A DNA stretch of 64,000 bases from Desulfallas sp. Bu1-1 (GTDB lineage Bacteria; Bacillota; Desulfotomaculia; Desulfotomaculales; Desulfallaceae): the NCBI RefSeq assembly GCF_015594625.1, contig NZ_JADNRQ010000003.1, positions 62,001 through 126,000 on the forward strand, given 5' to 3'. How positions within the stretch are numbered: the first letter of the stretch is position 1; every line of letters begins with the position of its first letter. The notes under the pieces were generated by a model. It made no database searches. It was given only the letters and a program-made list of their open reading frames with translations, and was not told the origin of the DNA. The translations under genes and the position numbers were made by a program. Below are positions 29,627 through 38,186 of this stretch, piece by piece.

Positions 29627-30412
29627 TTACCGTCCCTTCCACCGGGGGGGTCTTTTTTGAATGAACGCCATGGCTCCTTCCCGCAGGTCCTCGCTCAAAA
29701 AATCGATTACCCGCAGAGTGTTCAGGTAGTCAAAAGCCTTGTTTATTTCCATGTCCGTGGATGTGTAAAAGGCATTGAGCCCCAGACGCATTACCAGCGG
29801 GCTTCTTTCCGCCAGTTCCGTGGCCAGTTCAAGTGTTTTCCGTTGGAAATCCGCTTCGGCAAAAACCCTGTGAACCAGGCCGGTTGCTTCGGCCTCCGCC
29901 GCGTCAAGGGAACGGCCCGTAAGCGCCATTTCCAGGGCCCGGCGAGGCCCCACCGCCCTGGCCAGCAGCGGAAAAATAACAAACGGAAAAATACCCACCC
30001 TGATCTCCGGCGTCCCAAATTTGGCCTTCTCGCTGGCCACTGCCAGGTGGCACATGGCAACCAGCCCGCAACCACCTCCCATGGCGGGACCGTTCACAGC
30101 AGCGATGAGCGGCTTGGTCATTTTTTGCCCCATTTTAAACAGTTCGGTGGAAGCCGCCCCTTCCAGGTGCAGCACCGGTGCGGTTTTGGCGGCCATCCCG
30201 CTGAAATCGGCCAAGTCCGCGCCCGCGCAAAACGCCTGCCCTTTGCCGGTTAACACCACCGCTCCCACGTCCGGGTCAGCGCAGGCTTCCTCCAGGGCTG
30301 TAATGAGCTCGGCGGTCATCTTTTCACTGAGGGCGTTTCTCTTTTCCGGGCGGTTCATGGATACCATCATGACCCGGCCCTCCTGTTCCACGGCAACCTG
30401 TTCGTAATTCAT
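29627..30412 (-). CDS. Enoyl-CoA hydratase/isomerase (crotonase family)
   Basis: A 261-residue crotonase. The oxyanion-hole segments are AFCAGADLADF and AMGGGCGLVAMC, with the potential catalytic Glu in FGTPEIRVGIFP; the first crotonase Glu position (GGGC) is not Glu, so isomerase or hydratase of unusual specificity is possible. In atu/liu pathways the equivalent AtuE/LiuC hydrates the carboxylated enoyl-CoA. First gene of the minus-strand cluster; the promoter lies in the 380-base gap facing tetR. Confidence 0.9.
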   Translation of the reverse strand: MNYEQVAVEQEGRVMMVSMNRPEKRNALSEKMTAELITALEEACADPDVGAVVLTGKGQAFCAGADLADFSGMAAKTAPVLHLEGAASTELFKMGQKMTKPLIAAVNGPAMGGGCGLVAMCHLAVASEKAKFGTPEIRVGIFPFVIFPLLARAVGPRRALEMALTGRSLDAAEAEATGLVHRVFAEADFQRKTLELATELAERSPLVMRLGLNAFYTSTDMEINKAFDYLNTLRVIDFLSEDLREGAMAFIQKRPPRWKGR

Positions 30413-30453
30413 TTAATTCCCCCTTTCAAAAAACCATTGTATTCCAATCCTGC

Positions 30454-30490
30454 GGGCGCTCTCGTGGTTTCTCGCCGTTGACGCTTTATG
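30454..30490 (+). repeat. Dispersed repeat, copy 3 (partial)
   Basis: GGGCGCTCTCGTGGTTTC, then degraded sequence. Only the conserved left part of the repeat is recognisable. Confidence 0.4.
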
Positions 30491-30595
30491 TTCCATGTCT
30501 TAATCCCGGGCATGCGTTAAACCGCTGGCAAATAAAATTTAAAATTCTACGTTTCGGCAATTTTTTAACTTTGAAATTAAAATTTAACTCATAGG

Positions 30596-30624
30596 TTGAA
30601 CTTTGAATAATTGTATTGTAAGAT
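30596..30624 (+). promoter_or_regulatory. Promoter of the TetR regulator gene
   Basis: TTGAAC and TAAGAT separated by exactly 17 bases. A near-direct repeat, AACTTTGAAATTA (30568) and AACTTTGAATAATT (30599), spans the -35 region and may be a regulatory site. Confidence 0.55.
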
Positions 30625-30795
30625 AATTGATATGAATTTAAAATACCCCTGGGAGCCACCGGTCAAAACCAGACTTCGGAAAGTAAAAAAATAAGGGTGA
30701 ATGGTGCTTCAATTCAAAAGATACTGAAAAATTTGAAATAAGCCGGGGGCTTTGCAAGATACGGCTTTTCAATAAATATCTTCAGGAGGGAAAAG

Positions 30796-31401
30796 ATGAA
30801 TTTCAGGGAAGCGAGGGCAGCGGAACGGAGATTGAACATCCTCAAAGCTGCGGCCAAACTATTCAGTGAGAAGGGGTATCATGACGCCACCATTGAGGAA
30901 ATCGCCAGGGAGTTAAAATATACCAAGGGGAGCATTTATTATTATATCAACAGCAAACAAGACCTGCTTTTCCAGTGCCATGAACTGGCAATGAACCTGC
31001 TGCTGGACAATATATATAGAATCAGGGATTTGGGACTGGCCCCGGACCTCATGCTCAAGGAGGTGATCAAGGGGCACATAGAAACATTGATGAGCGAGTT
31101 CAACCTGGTAACCGTAATGCTGGTCAGCGACTATGAGCTCGAAGAAGAATATGCCAGGATCATTATCAATAAGAGAGACGAATACGAGGGTATAATCGCC
31201 GGCATTATCAGGGATGGTATAGAGAAAGCAATTTTCCGGGACGTGCCGGTTAAGGTGGTCATTAATCTGATTATGGGCGCGGCCAACTGGATCGGCCGCT
31301 GGTTCCGGCCGGAGGGGCCGATGACGCTGCAGGAAATATCACAGTTTTACGCGGATTACCTGGTGGAGCCCCTGTTGGTCCGTGATAAATCCCGGGAATA
31401 A
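30796..31401 (+). CDS. TetR family transcriptional regulator
   Basis: A 201-residue repressor. The helix-turn-helix spans about residues 12-58 (LKAAAKLFSEKGYHDATIEE, then TKGSIYYYINSKQDLL). The C-terminal ligand domain resembles fatty-acid/CoA-responsive regulators of the FadR/KstR2 group (GAANWIGRWFRPEGP). It lies between two divergent halves of the acyl-CoA degradation locus and likely represses both until an acyl-CoA ligand appears, like AtuR in Pseudomonas (inference). AGGAGG precedes ATG 30796. Confidence 0.9.
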   Translation: MNFREARAAERRLNILKAAAKLFSEKGYHDATIEEIARELKYTKGSIYYYINSKQDLLFQCHELAMNLLLDNIYRIRDLGLAPDLMLKEVIKGHIETLMSEFNLVTVMLVSDYELEEEYARIIINKRDEYEGIIAGIIRDGIEKAIFRDVPVKVVINLIMGAANWIGRWFRPEGPMTLQEISQFYADYLVEPLLVRDKSRE

Positions 31402-31413
31402 ACTCCCGGGATT
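31388..31413. terminator. Terminator overlapping the tetR stop
   Basis: AAATCCCGGGA and TCCCGGGATTT form a perfect 11-bp stem with a short loop; the tetR stop codon lies in the loop. AT-rich sequence follows. Confidence 0.65.
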
Positions 31414-31424
31414 TAAATTAATTA

Positions 31425-31476
31425 TTTACGGAAGATAAAAATTTGTGCTAATATTTAAAAAATGACTGATTGGTCA
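31425..31476 (+). promoter_or_regulatory. Promoter and candidate TetR operator of the carboxylase operon
   Basis: TTTACG (31425-31430) and TAATAT (31449-31454), 18 bases apart. Just downstream TGACTGATTGGTCA (31463-31476) is an imperfect 14-base palindrome of the TGACNNNNNNGTCA type used by many TetR repressors of acyl-CoA metabolism. It would block the start region. No second copy was found before the minus-strand cluster. Confidence 0.5.
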
Positions 31477-31498
31477 AAAAAATACTAAGGGGGTAAAA

Positions 31499-31753
31499 TT
31501 GGTGGGTGAACGCAGAGTGGAAGTCAGGGCTCCGATTGCAGGGGTGTTTTACCGCAAACCTTCTCCCGAGGAACCGCCATATGTCGAGGTGGGTGACACC
31601 GTGCGCAAGAAGCAGGTATTGTGTTTGTTGGAAACCATGAAAGTTTTTCAGAAAATCAAGTCGCCCGTTAGCGGCAAAGTTGTCGAAATTGCCGCACAAA
31701 ACGAGCATCCCGTGGCCGACAATGATGTGCTGATGATTATTGAAGAGGAATGA
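31499..31753 (+). CDS. Biotin carboxyl carrier protein
   Basis: An 84-residue biotinyl domain: the whole protein is one beta-barrel with the biotinylated Lys48 in LETMKVF. It carries carboxyl groups between the biotin carboxylase and carboxyltransferase encoded just downstream. Compared with acetyl-CoA carboxylase AccB (about 150-160 residues) it lacks the N-terminal extension. Start is TTG 31499 or GTG 31502, both after AAGGGGG. Six bases separate it from the biotin carboxylase gene. Confidence 0.9.
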   Translation: MVGERRVEVRAPIAGVFYRKPSPEEPPYVEVGDTVRKKQVLCLLETMKVFQKIKSPVSGKVVEIAAQNEHPVADNDVLMIIEEE

Positions 31754-31759
31754 TCGGTT

Positions 31760-33115
31760 ATGTTTAAAAAAATATTGGTCGCCAACCGGGGAGAAATCGC
31801 GGTCCGGATTATCAGGGCCTGCAGGGAGATGGGCATTAAGACCGTGGCCGTTTATTCCGAAGCAGACGAGCACAGCCTGCACGCGGCCCTGGCCGACGAG
31901 AAAGTTTGCCTGCCCGGTTTTAAACCGGCTGACACATACCTGAACATACCCCTGATCATCCGGGCGGCAAAGGAAAAGGGCGCCCGGGCAATTCATCCCG
32001 GCTACGGTTACCTGGCCGAGAACGAGGTGTTTGCCAGAAGCTGTGCCGAAGCGGGTATTGTTTTCATCGGCCCGGAGCCTGATAGCATCAGGCTGGCGGG
32101 CAACAAGCTGCAGGCCAAAGAGAAGGCCATCCAGGCCGGCGTGCCCGTTATCCCGGGTAGCGGGCGGGGCCTGACTTCCCTGGAGGAAGCCGCGGCGCTG
32201 GCGGGCGAGACGGGCTACCCGGTGATGATCAAGGCCAGTGCGGGTGGCGGCGGCCGGGGCATGCGGGTTTGTTTCGATGAAGAGGAACTGCGTGAGGAAT
32301 TCCCCGTCGCCAAGGCCGAAGCGGGGTCGGCTTTTGGCGACCCCACCCTGTACCTGGAAAAGTTCCTGCCCAACCCTAGACACATAGAAATCCAGATCCT
32401 TGGTGACAGGGGCGGCAAAATCGTGCATCTGGGTGAGCGGGAGTGCTCGGTGCAGAGAAGGTACCAGAAATTGATCGAGGAATCGCCTTCACCAGCACTG
32501 GATGACGCGTTAAGAAAAAAAATGGGCGAGGCGGCGGTAACAGTGGCCCGGTCAATTGGTTACTTTAACGCCGGAACCGTTGAGTTCATGTTGGACGAGG
32601 AAAACAACTTTTATTTCATGGAAATCAACGCCCGGCTGCAGGTGGAGCACCCGGTGACCGAAATGGTTACCGGCATCGATATAGTCAGGGAGCAAATCAG
32701 GCTTTCCCTGGGCGAGCGGGTGGATTACGATTATACATCCCTTGCTCCCAGGGGCTGGGCCATTGAATGCCGGATCAACGCCGAGGACCCGGACAGGTTT
32801 TTCCTGCCGTCACCGGGCGTGATTGAAACGTATCGCCCTCCCGGCGGTTTTGGCGTCAGGCTGGATACCCACGTTTACCAGGGCTACCAAATTCCGCCCT
32901 ATTACGATTCCTTGCTGGCCAAACTGGTGGCCCACGGGCCCGACCGTAAAACGGCCATCAGCATCATGCTGCGCGCCCTGGACGAGTTTACCATTGCGCC
33001 CGTCAAGACCACCATTCCGCTGCACAGGCGGATACTATCGGACGAATCATTCGCCGGGGGGATGTTCGACACCGGTTTTGTGAAGAAGTTTTTACCGGAA
33101 GAAGTCGAAGATTGA
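31760..33115 (+). CDS. accC: Biotin carboxylase subunit
   Basis: A 451-residue ATP-grasp enzyme that carboxylates biotin with bicarbonate and ATP. Motifs are VANRGEIAVRIIRACREMG, HPGYGYLAENEVFA, KASAGGGGRGMR, EINARLQVEHPVTEMVTGID and the C-terminal fold ending near DTGFVKKFL. Length is that of free AccC, without a fused carrier domain. In this operon the partners are specific carboxyltransferases, so it belongs to an acyl-CoA carboxylase rather than to fatty-acid synthesis (inference). Confidence 0.93.
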   Translation: MFKKILVANRGEIAVRIIRACREMGIKTVAVYSEADEHSLHAALADEKVCLPGFKPADTYLNIPLIIRAAKEKGARAIHPGYGYLAENEVFARSCAEAGIVFIGPEPDSIRLAGNKLQAKEKAIQAGVPVIPGSGRGLTSLEEAAALAGETGYPVMIKASAGGGGRGMRVCFDEEELREEFPVAKAEAGSAFGDPTLYLEKFLPNPRHIEIQILGDRGGKIVHLGERECSVQRRYQKLIEESPSPALDDALRKKMGEAAVTVARSIGYFNAGTVEFMLDEENNFYFMEINARLQVEHPVTEMVTGIDIVREQIRLSLGERVDYDYTSLAPRGWAIECRINAEDPDRFFLPSPGVIETYRPPGGFGVRLDTHVYQGYQIPPYYDSLLAKLVAHGPDRKTAISIMLRALDEFTIAPVKTTIPLHRRILSDESFAGGMFDTGFVKKFLPEEVED

Positions 33116-33152
33116 TGGTTCAATTCAGTATTTTGGTAAAGGGGAGTAGGTC

Positions 33153-34703
33153 ATGGGCAAGTGGATGGACGGCTATTTAAACAAGCTCGTGCAACTGCGC
33201 CGGAAAAGCCTTGAGGGAGGCGGCAATGAACGGGTTGAGGTGCAGCGCGGCCTGGGCAAGCTCACGGCCAGGGAGAGAATCGCCGGGCTGGTTGACCCGG
33301 GCAGCTTTGAAGAACTGGGGTCCGCGGTGGAGGACACCCGACCGCCTTATGACGGCAAATCCCGCTGCAGCCCGGGGGACGGTGTGGTGATGGGCTTGGC
33401 GAAGGTTAAGGGCCGGCAGGTGCTGGTATACGCCGTTGATTTTACGGTAATGTCGGGCGCCCTGGGTGACCAGGCTGCCTGGAAACTGGCCGATTTGGTT
33501 AAAATGGCCGGTCAATTCAGGGTCCCCTTAATTGGAATTATCGATTCGGCCGGAGAAAGGCTGAGCATGAAAAACGGGGACGTGGGCTTCAACGGGCTGG
33601 CCAATTTGCTGAGAAATTATTGCCTGTACTCCGGCGTCATTCCCCGCATCACCCTGCTTTTGGGTCCTTGCACCGGCCTACCGGCGTACCTGCCGGTGCT
33701 GTCGGATTTTTTAATCATGAACAAGAAAACCTCCTTTCTATGGCTGGGCGGCGAGATGGAAACACCCGGCGCCGGTTCGGCGGAATTTCACATGACCCGG
33801 AGCGGGCAGTGCGATCTGGTCGCCGGCAGCGATGAGGAGGCGCTGGAGCAACTCAAGCTGTTGCTGGATTACCTGCCGCAAAACTGCTGGGAGCAATCTC
33901 CCCTGGTGGAAACCGGGGACGACCCTGCCAGGCAGGACGAATCACTGCTGGATATCATGCCCGACAATCCCAAGTTTACTTACGACATTCATGAAATAAT
34001 TGAAAAAATCGTGGATAACGGCGAGTTTTTTGAACTGAAAGCGGACTACGCCCCGCACTTGGTAACCGGTTTCGCCAGGTTCGGCGGCAGGGTGGCCGGG
34101 GTTATCGCCAACAACCCCGAGGAACTGAGCGGTATTTTTGAACCTGATTCCTCGGACAAAATGGACCGGTTCATGAATTTCCTGGATGCTTTCAACATAC
34201 CCCTGCTGACGCTGGTTGATACCACCGCCTTTGTGCCGGGGGACAAGTGGGAGCGGCTCGGTGTGATCAGGCACGGGGCCAAACTGCTGCATTCTTACGC
34301 GCACCTGACCTGTCCAAAAATCACCGTTGTTTTGCGGCGTTCCTACGGAGGCGGGAACATTGTTATGGGCTGCTCCCGGATGAACCCGGACTTTATCTAC
34401 GGGTGGCCGTCCATGGAATTCGCCCCCACCGGCCCGGAAACGGTGGTGCACGCCGTGTTCAACAAGGAACTGGCCAAGGCCAAAGAGCAGGGCAATTACG
34501 AGCAGGTGTTCAATTTCTACCTTGGTATACTGAAGGAAATGTTCAGCGTTTTCCAGATGGGCAAACACTGGACCACGTACTACACCGTGCACGAAATCAT
34601 CGACCCCAGGGAAACCCGTAACAAAATAATTAAAGCCCTGGAGGCCACTGCCAACAAACACGAGGCGTGGCCAGAGAAAAAACGCTCCATCAAGCCGGCT
34701 TAA
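33153..34703 (+). CDS. Acyl-CoA carboxylase carboxyltransferase subunit 1
   Basis: A 516-residue carboxyltransferase with both crotonase-fold halves, as in propionyl-, methylcrotonyl- or geranyl-CoA carboxylase beta subunits. The N-half has GKLTARERIAGLVDPGSFEE and IDSAGERLSM. The acyl-CoA oxyanion loop, GPCAGGAVYSP in canonical enzymes, is GPCTGLPAYLP here, and about ten residues following SFLWLGG are shortened. The C-half loop is SYGGGNIVMG, close to canonical YGGAYDVM. Followed 13 bases later by a second carboxyltransferase. Confidence 0.88.
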   Translation: MGKWMDGYLNKLVQLRRKSLEGGGNERVEVQRGLGKLTARERIAGLVDPGSFEELGSAVEDTRPPYDGKSRCSPGDGVVMGLAKVKGRQVLVYAVDFTVMSGALGDQAAWKLADLVKMAGQFRVPLIGIIDSAGERLSMKNGDVGFNGLANLLRNYCLYSGVIPRITLLLGPCTGLPAYLPVLSDFLIMNKKTSFLWLGGEMETPGAGSAEFHMTRSGQCDLVAGSDEEALEQLKLLLDYLPQNCWEQSPLVETGDDPARQDESLLDIMPDNPKFTYDIHEIIEKIVDNGEFFELKADYAPHLVTGFARFGGRVAGVIANNPEELSGIFEPDSSDKMDRFMNFLDAFNIPLLTLVDTTAFVPGDKWERLGVIRHGAKLLHSYAHLTCPKITVVLRRSYGGGNIVMGCSRMNPDFIYGWPSMEFAPTGPETVVHAVFNKELAKAKEQGNYEQVFNFYLGILKEMFSVFQMGKHWTTYYTVHEIIDPRETRNKIIKALEATANKHEAWPEKKRSIKPA

Positions 34704-34716
34704 AGGGGGATGGATT

Positions 34717-36276
34717 ATGGGCAAAGCGATGGAAGATGCGGTAAAAAGATTAAGGGAAATCAGGCAAAAAAACCTGGCGGGCGGGGGACTTGAAGCCATT
34801 GAAAGGCAGCACGCCCGGGGCAAACTGACGGCCCGGGAAAGGATCGAATGCCTGGTCGACCCGGGCACTTTTTCGGAATTGGGTTCCTGCGTCAATACCA
34901 ACAGCAGGCGCATCGACGGGAAAGAGGTAGACGCTCCCTGCGACGGGGCGGTGATCGGCACCGGGGAAGTCGAAGGCCGGCTGGTGGCGGTTTACGCCAG
35001 CGATTTTACAGTGCTGGGGGGCTCCATTGGGAGCCAGCACCTGCAAAAGTGCGCGGAGCTGATTAAAATGGCCGCCGCCTGGGGTATTCCCATGGTGTGG
35101 TTGCTGGATTCTTCGGGGGGCAGGCTGGGCAGCAGCACACTGCTTACCGCCGGTATAGACTGGTATTTTGCCCTGGAAGCCCGCTATTCGGGCGTCATCC
35201 CCCAGATCAACGTGCTGATGGGGCCCTGCATCGCCGGCCAGGCCTACGCACCAACCCTGTGCGACTTTTTGCTCATGAGCAGGCAGACCGGGCACCTCTG
35301 GCTGGGCGGTCCGCGCATGGTGCAGGCCGCCACCTCGGAAAAGATCGGTGATAACGTCGGGGGCGCCGATTATCACATGGAATTCAGCGGCACCTGCGAC
35401 GTGGTCGGCGAGGATGATCGCGAAACCATTCAAAAGGCGCGGTTGTTATTGGGCTACCTGCCGTCCAACTGGAGGGAAAAGGCCCCTTACAAGCCAACCT
35501 GCGATGATCCGCGCCGGGAAGTGCCGGAACTGGCCGAAATCGTCCCCGATGATTACGGCGAGACTTACGATATGCACAGGGTAATCGAGCTGCTGGTGGA
35601 CGATGGTGAATACTTTGAACTTAAAAACGAATACGCCAAAAATCTGATTACTTGTTTCGCCCGCATGGGCGGTGAAGTTGTGGGCCTGGTGGCCAATAAC
35701 CCGGCGCAACCCGGCAGTATTCTGGAGATTGATTCCTGCGACAAGTATTACCGGTTCCTGCAGGTGCTGGACGCCTACAACATTCCTCTGGTCACCCTGG
35801 TGGATACCCCGCCCGTTGTGCCGGGGGAAAGCCAGGAAGCAAGGGGGCTATTACGGCACGGCGGCAAAATCCTGGATGTATATGCCACCGCCACCATTCC
35901 CAAAATCAGTGTTATCCTCAGGGAAGCCTATGGTGATGCCGGGAGTATCATCATGGGCGGGGTCAAGGGCATGGGGGTTGACCTGTGCTACGCCTGGCCG
36001 GTCGCCCGGTTCGCTATTGAGGCCTCGGAGATGGATTACCGCAATGTGCGCGGCGGAATGGGGATCGAAGCCGGCGCTTACGAGGGCTACCTGAACAGGG
36101 CCAGGGAAAAGCTGGACGTTTTTGAAGTGGCCAAGTGCTGGACGGCGCAGGTTGTGGACGAGATCATAGAACCCGGGGAAACCAGGAAAAAAATTATCGA
36201 AGCTCTTCGGCTCACAAAAAATAAGAGGGAAAAACTGCCTCCGAGGAACAAGTACCACGGCACCCCGCCGACGTAA
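34717..36276 (+). CDS. Acyl-CoA carboxylase carboxyltransferase subunit 2
   Basis: A 519-residue paralogue of the preceding subunit. The N-half is closer to typical enzymes in its length and end of the loop (VIPQINVLMGPCIAGQAYAP, NVGGADYHMEFSGTCD). The C-half biotin-side loop reads AYGDAGSIIMG, an Asp and an extra residue in place of canonical YGGAYDVM. So the two subunits diverge at opposite active-site halves. Because such active sites form between the N-half of one chain and the C-half of another, a heteromeric enzyme is attractive. RBS AAAGGGGG before ATG. Confidence 0.88.
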   Translation: MGKAMEDAVKRLREIRQKNLAGGGLEAIERQHARGKLTARERIECLVDPGTFSELGSCVNTNSRRIDGKEVDAPCDGAVIGTGEVEGRLVAVYASDFTVLGGSIGSQHLQKCAELIKMAAAWGIPMVWLLDSSGGRLGSSTLLTAGIDWYFALEARYSGVIPQINVLMGPCIAGQAYAPTLCDFLLMSRQTGHLWLGGPRMVQAATSEKIGDNVGGADYHMEFSGTCDVVGEDDRETIQKARLLLGYLPSNWREKAPYKPTCDDPRREVPELAEIVPDDYGETYDMHRVIELLVDDGEYFELKNEYAKNLITCFARMGGEVVGLVANNPAQPGSILEIDSCDKYYRFLQVLDAYNIPLVTLVDTPPVVPGESQEARGLLRHGGKILDVYATATIPKISVILREAYGDAGSIIMGGVKGMGVDLCYAWPVARFAIEASEMDYRNVRGGMGIEAGAYEGYLNRAREKLDVFEVAKCWTAQVVDEIIEPGETRKKIIEALRLTKNKREKLPPRNKYHGTPPT

Positions 36277-36350
36277 AGGGGATGGCCGGTAGCGGTCGGG
36301 AATAGTGTTTTGCGGCTCTATGTGATGATATTCCTAAACATATGCTCGCA

Positions 36351-36359
36351 TGGTATAAT
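36351..36359 (+). promoter_or_regulatory. Extended -10 promoter of pyrF
   Basis: TGGTATAAT (36351-36359) is an extended -10 element with only a weak -35 (TTCCTA, 36331). It would give pyrF its own transcript, 90 bases before the start. No PyrR-binding loop follows. Confidence 0.5.
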
Positions 36360-36447
36360 ACACCTGTGCCCTTTTTAAAGTGGTACGGGTGTTGTTATTT
36401 TTTGTAAGAAATTTGCAATAGGAATGGATATGATTGAGGGATAGAAA

Positions 36448-37191
36448 ATGCCGAGGGACAAGCTGATCGTGGCCCTGGACGTGGATACCCGGGACGGGGC
36501 CCTGGCCCTGGTCAGGGAACTGGCAGGGCAGGTGGGATTTTTCAAAGTGGGGATGGAGCTTTTTTACGGGGCCGGTTCCGGAATTGTGCGGGAAATTATT
36601 GACGCCGGGGCAAAGGTTTTTCTTGATCTGAAGCTGCATGATATACCGAACACCGTGGGGCGGGCGGCGCGGGTACTGGTGCGCTCCGGCGCATCCATTA
36701 TCAACGTGCATGCCGCGGGTGGCAGCGCCATGATGCGGGCCGCCCGGGAGTCAGCCTGCGAGGAGGCCGGCCGGCTGGGTCTTCCCATGCCGCTGGTGGT
36801 GGCGGTGACGGTGCTTACCAGCATCGACCGGGAAGCATTTAACCGGGAATTGGGCTTTCCCGGCGAGGTGGAAGACCGGGTGAAGGCCTGGGCTTTGCTG
36901 GCCCGGGAGTCCGGCCTGGACGGGGTGGTGTGTTCCCCCAGGGAAATCGGGCTGGTGCGGAATGTTTGCGGGCCGGACTTTAAAATCATTACCCCCGGTA
37001 TCAGGCCGGCCGGCGCCCAATTGGGCGACCAGCGCCGGGTGATGACGCCCGGTGAGGCCGTGCGGGCGGGCGCCAGTCACATCGTGGTGGGACGTCCCGT
37101 AACCGGTGCCCCGGACCGCGCAGCGGCCGCGTCCGCCGTCCTCGCCGAAATTGCAGAGGCCGGGTTAAGTGGTGGAACAAGGTGGAGTTAA
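36448..37191 (+). CDS. pyrF: Orotidine 5'-phosphate decarboxylase
   Basis: A 247-residue TIM barrel that decarboxylates OMP to UMP, the last step of UMP synthesis. The N-terminal LIVALDV strand and the catalytic array DLKLHDIPNTV are clear; the phosphate-binding end is PGIRPAG and HIVVGRPVT. ATG 36448 has a weak GAGGGATAG upstream. It is separated from the rest of the pyr genes by 17 kb and lacks a pyrE neighbour; no pyrE is in the window. Confidence 0.95.
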   Translation: MPRDKLIVALDVDTRDGALALVRELAGQVGFFKVGMELFYGAGSGIVREIIDAGAKVFLDLKLHDIPNTVGRAARVLVRSGASIINVHAAGGSAMMRAARESACEEAGRLGLPMPLVVAVTVLTSIDREAFNRELGFPGEVEDRVKAWALLARESGLDGVVCSPREIGLVRNVCGPDFKIITPGIRPAGAQLGDQRRVMTPGEAVRAGASHIVVGRPVTGAPDRAAAASAVLAEIAEAGLSGGTRWS

Positions 37192-37212
37192 TCAACATAA
37201 AGGGTAATTACC

Positions 37213-37450
37213 GTGGGAGAGGTTTCGCCCTTTTCTGTTGCTTTTTGGCGTTTCGCCCCGGGCGCGGGGCGCGCTTCGATCTTTATCAATATGGTTCCCC
37301 TGTGGACAATGCTGCTGGGCCTGGATTTTTCTCGGCGAAAAAATTATGCCCGGCAAGCTCCTGGGCGGCGTGTTGATCATTACCGGAGTGTACCTGACCG
37401 GCAGGGCAAATGGCGCTTCCGGGACCGCCGTTTACACCGCCGGAGAGAAT
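37213..37450 (+). pseudogene. Decayed EamA-family transporter
   Basis: Two frames together read like the ends of a DMT/EamA permease. The first frame from GTG 37213 gives SPFSVAFWRF joined to AGRASIFINMVPLWTMLLG. After a frameshift near 37320 the next frame gives WIFLGEKIMPGKLLGGVLII, then TGVYLTGR. A full EamA protein has ten membrane segments and about 300 residues; most of it has been deleted. Located directly after pyrF. Confidence 0.6.
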
Positions 37451-37655
37451 ATAGCTTACGTGCAAGATAATTTTCTTAAATTGTTTAAGTTAGCAGGTCT
37501 GATGTGTTATTTAGTTATCCGTAAATCAATATATATGCTGTTCTTGTTCAGCGCGGCAAAATAAACATTGCCGCTAAAATTTTTTAGCCGGTTTTTATTC
37601 CCCGGTGTAACATTTTCCCCTGATTGGACACTGAATACCAGGAGCGGTTTTCGAT

Positions 37656-38186
37656 ATGGCCATGTCGATCATAGAAAAACTATACCATCGCTACCGGGTT
37701 GCAGTTTTTCGTTATTTGTACCGCATGGGCGGGGATTATCACCTGGCGGAGGAACTGACCCAGGAGACCTTTTACCGGGCCTTTCTCTCCCTGCAAGGTT
37801 TCCGCGGCGAATCGGCCCTGTCCACCTGGTTGTTTCGCATTGCGTTTTACGTGTATACCGGGTATTTACGCGGCCACCCCCGGGAGCGTAATTTGCCCCT
37901 GGAGCGGGACATCGAGGACGGGAGCAGTGCCCGCGATCCGGCCCGGAGCGTTGAGGACGCGGAAAACCGGCGCCTGGCCCGGCTGGCCCTGCAGAAACTG
38001 CCGGTGGAATACCGGGCGGCGATCATTTTGCGGGAAATTGAGGAAATGACCTTCGACGAAATCGGGGCGGTACTGGGCAAATCTCCCGCCACGGCCCGGG
38101 TGACCCTTTTTCGCGCCAGGCAAAAGTATCGCCAGGTGTTTAATCAACTAGCAGAAGGTGATGGCAATGACCAACAGGGAATGTGA
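37656..38186 (+). CDS. ECF-type RNA polymerase sigma factor
   Basis: A 176-residue extracytoplasmic-function sigma factor. Region 2 spans about residues 8-75 (YRVAVFRYLYRMGGDYHLAE, then LTQETFYRAF), and region 4 about 115-165 (LQKLPVEYRAAIILREIEEM, then TFDEIGAVLGKS). The linker is rich in Arg and Asp. Its gene overlaps the anti-sigma gene by 20 bases, the normal arrangement for co-regulated ECF pairs. The signal sensed is unknown; neighbouring envelope genes hint at cell-envelope stress. Confidence 0.92.
   Translation: MAMSIIEKLYHRYRVAVFRYLYRMGGDYHLAEELTQETFYRAFLSLQGFRGESALSTWLFRIAFYVYTGYLRGHPRERNLPLERDIEDGSSARDPARSVEDAENRRLARLALQKLPVEYRAAIILREIEEMTFDEIGAVLGKSPATARVTLFRARQKYRQVFNQLAEGDGNDQQGM

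Noticed and set aside
28367-30253. 628-codon + strand ORF
   Set aside because: Antisense shadow of the acyl-CoA dehydrogenase and crotonase genes; composition (many His, Gly, Phe) is that of a frame opposite high-GC coding sequence, and it has no domain.
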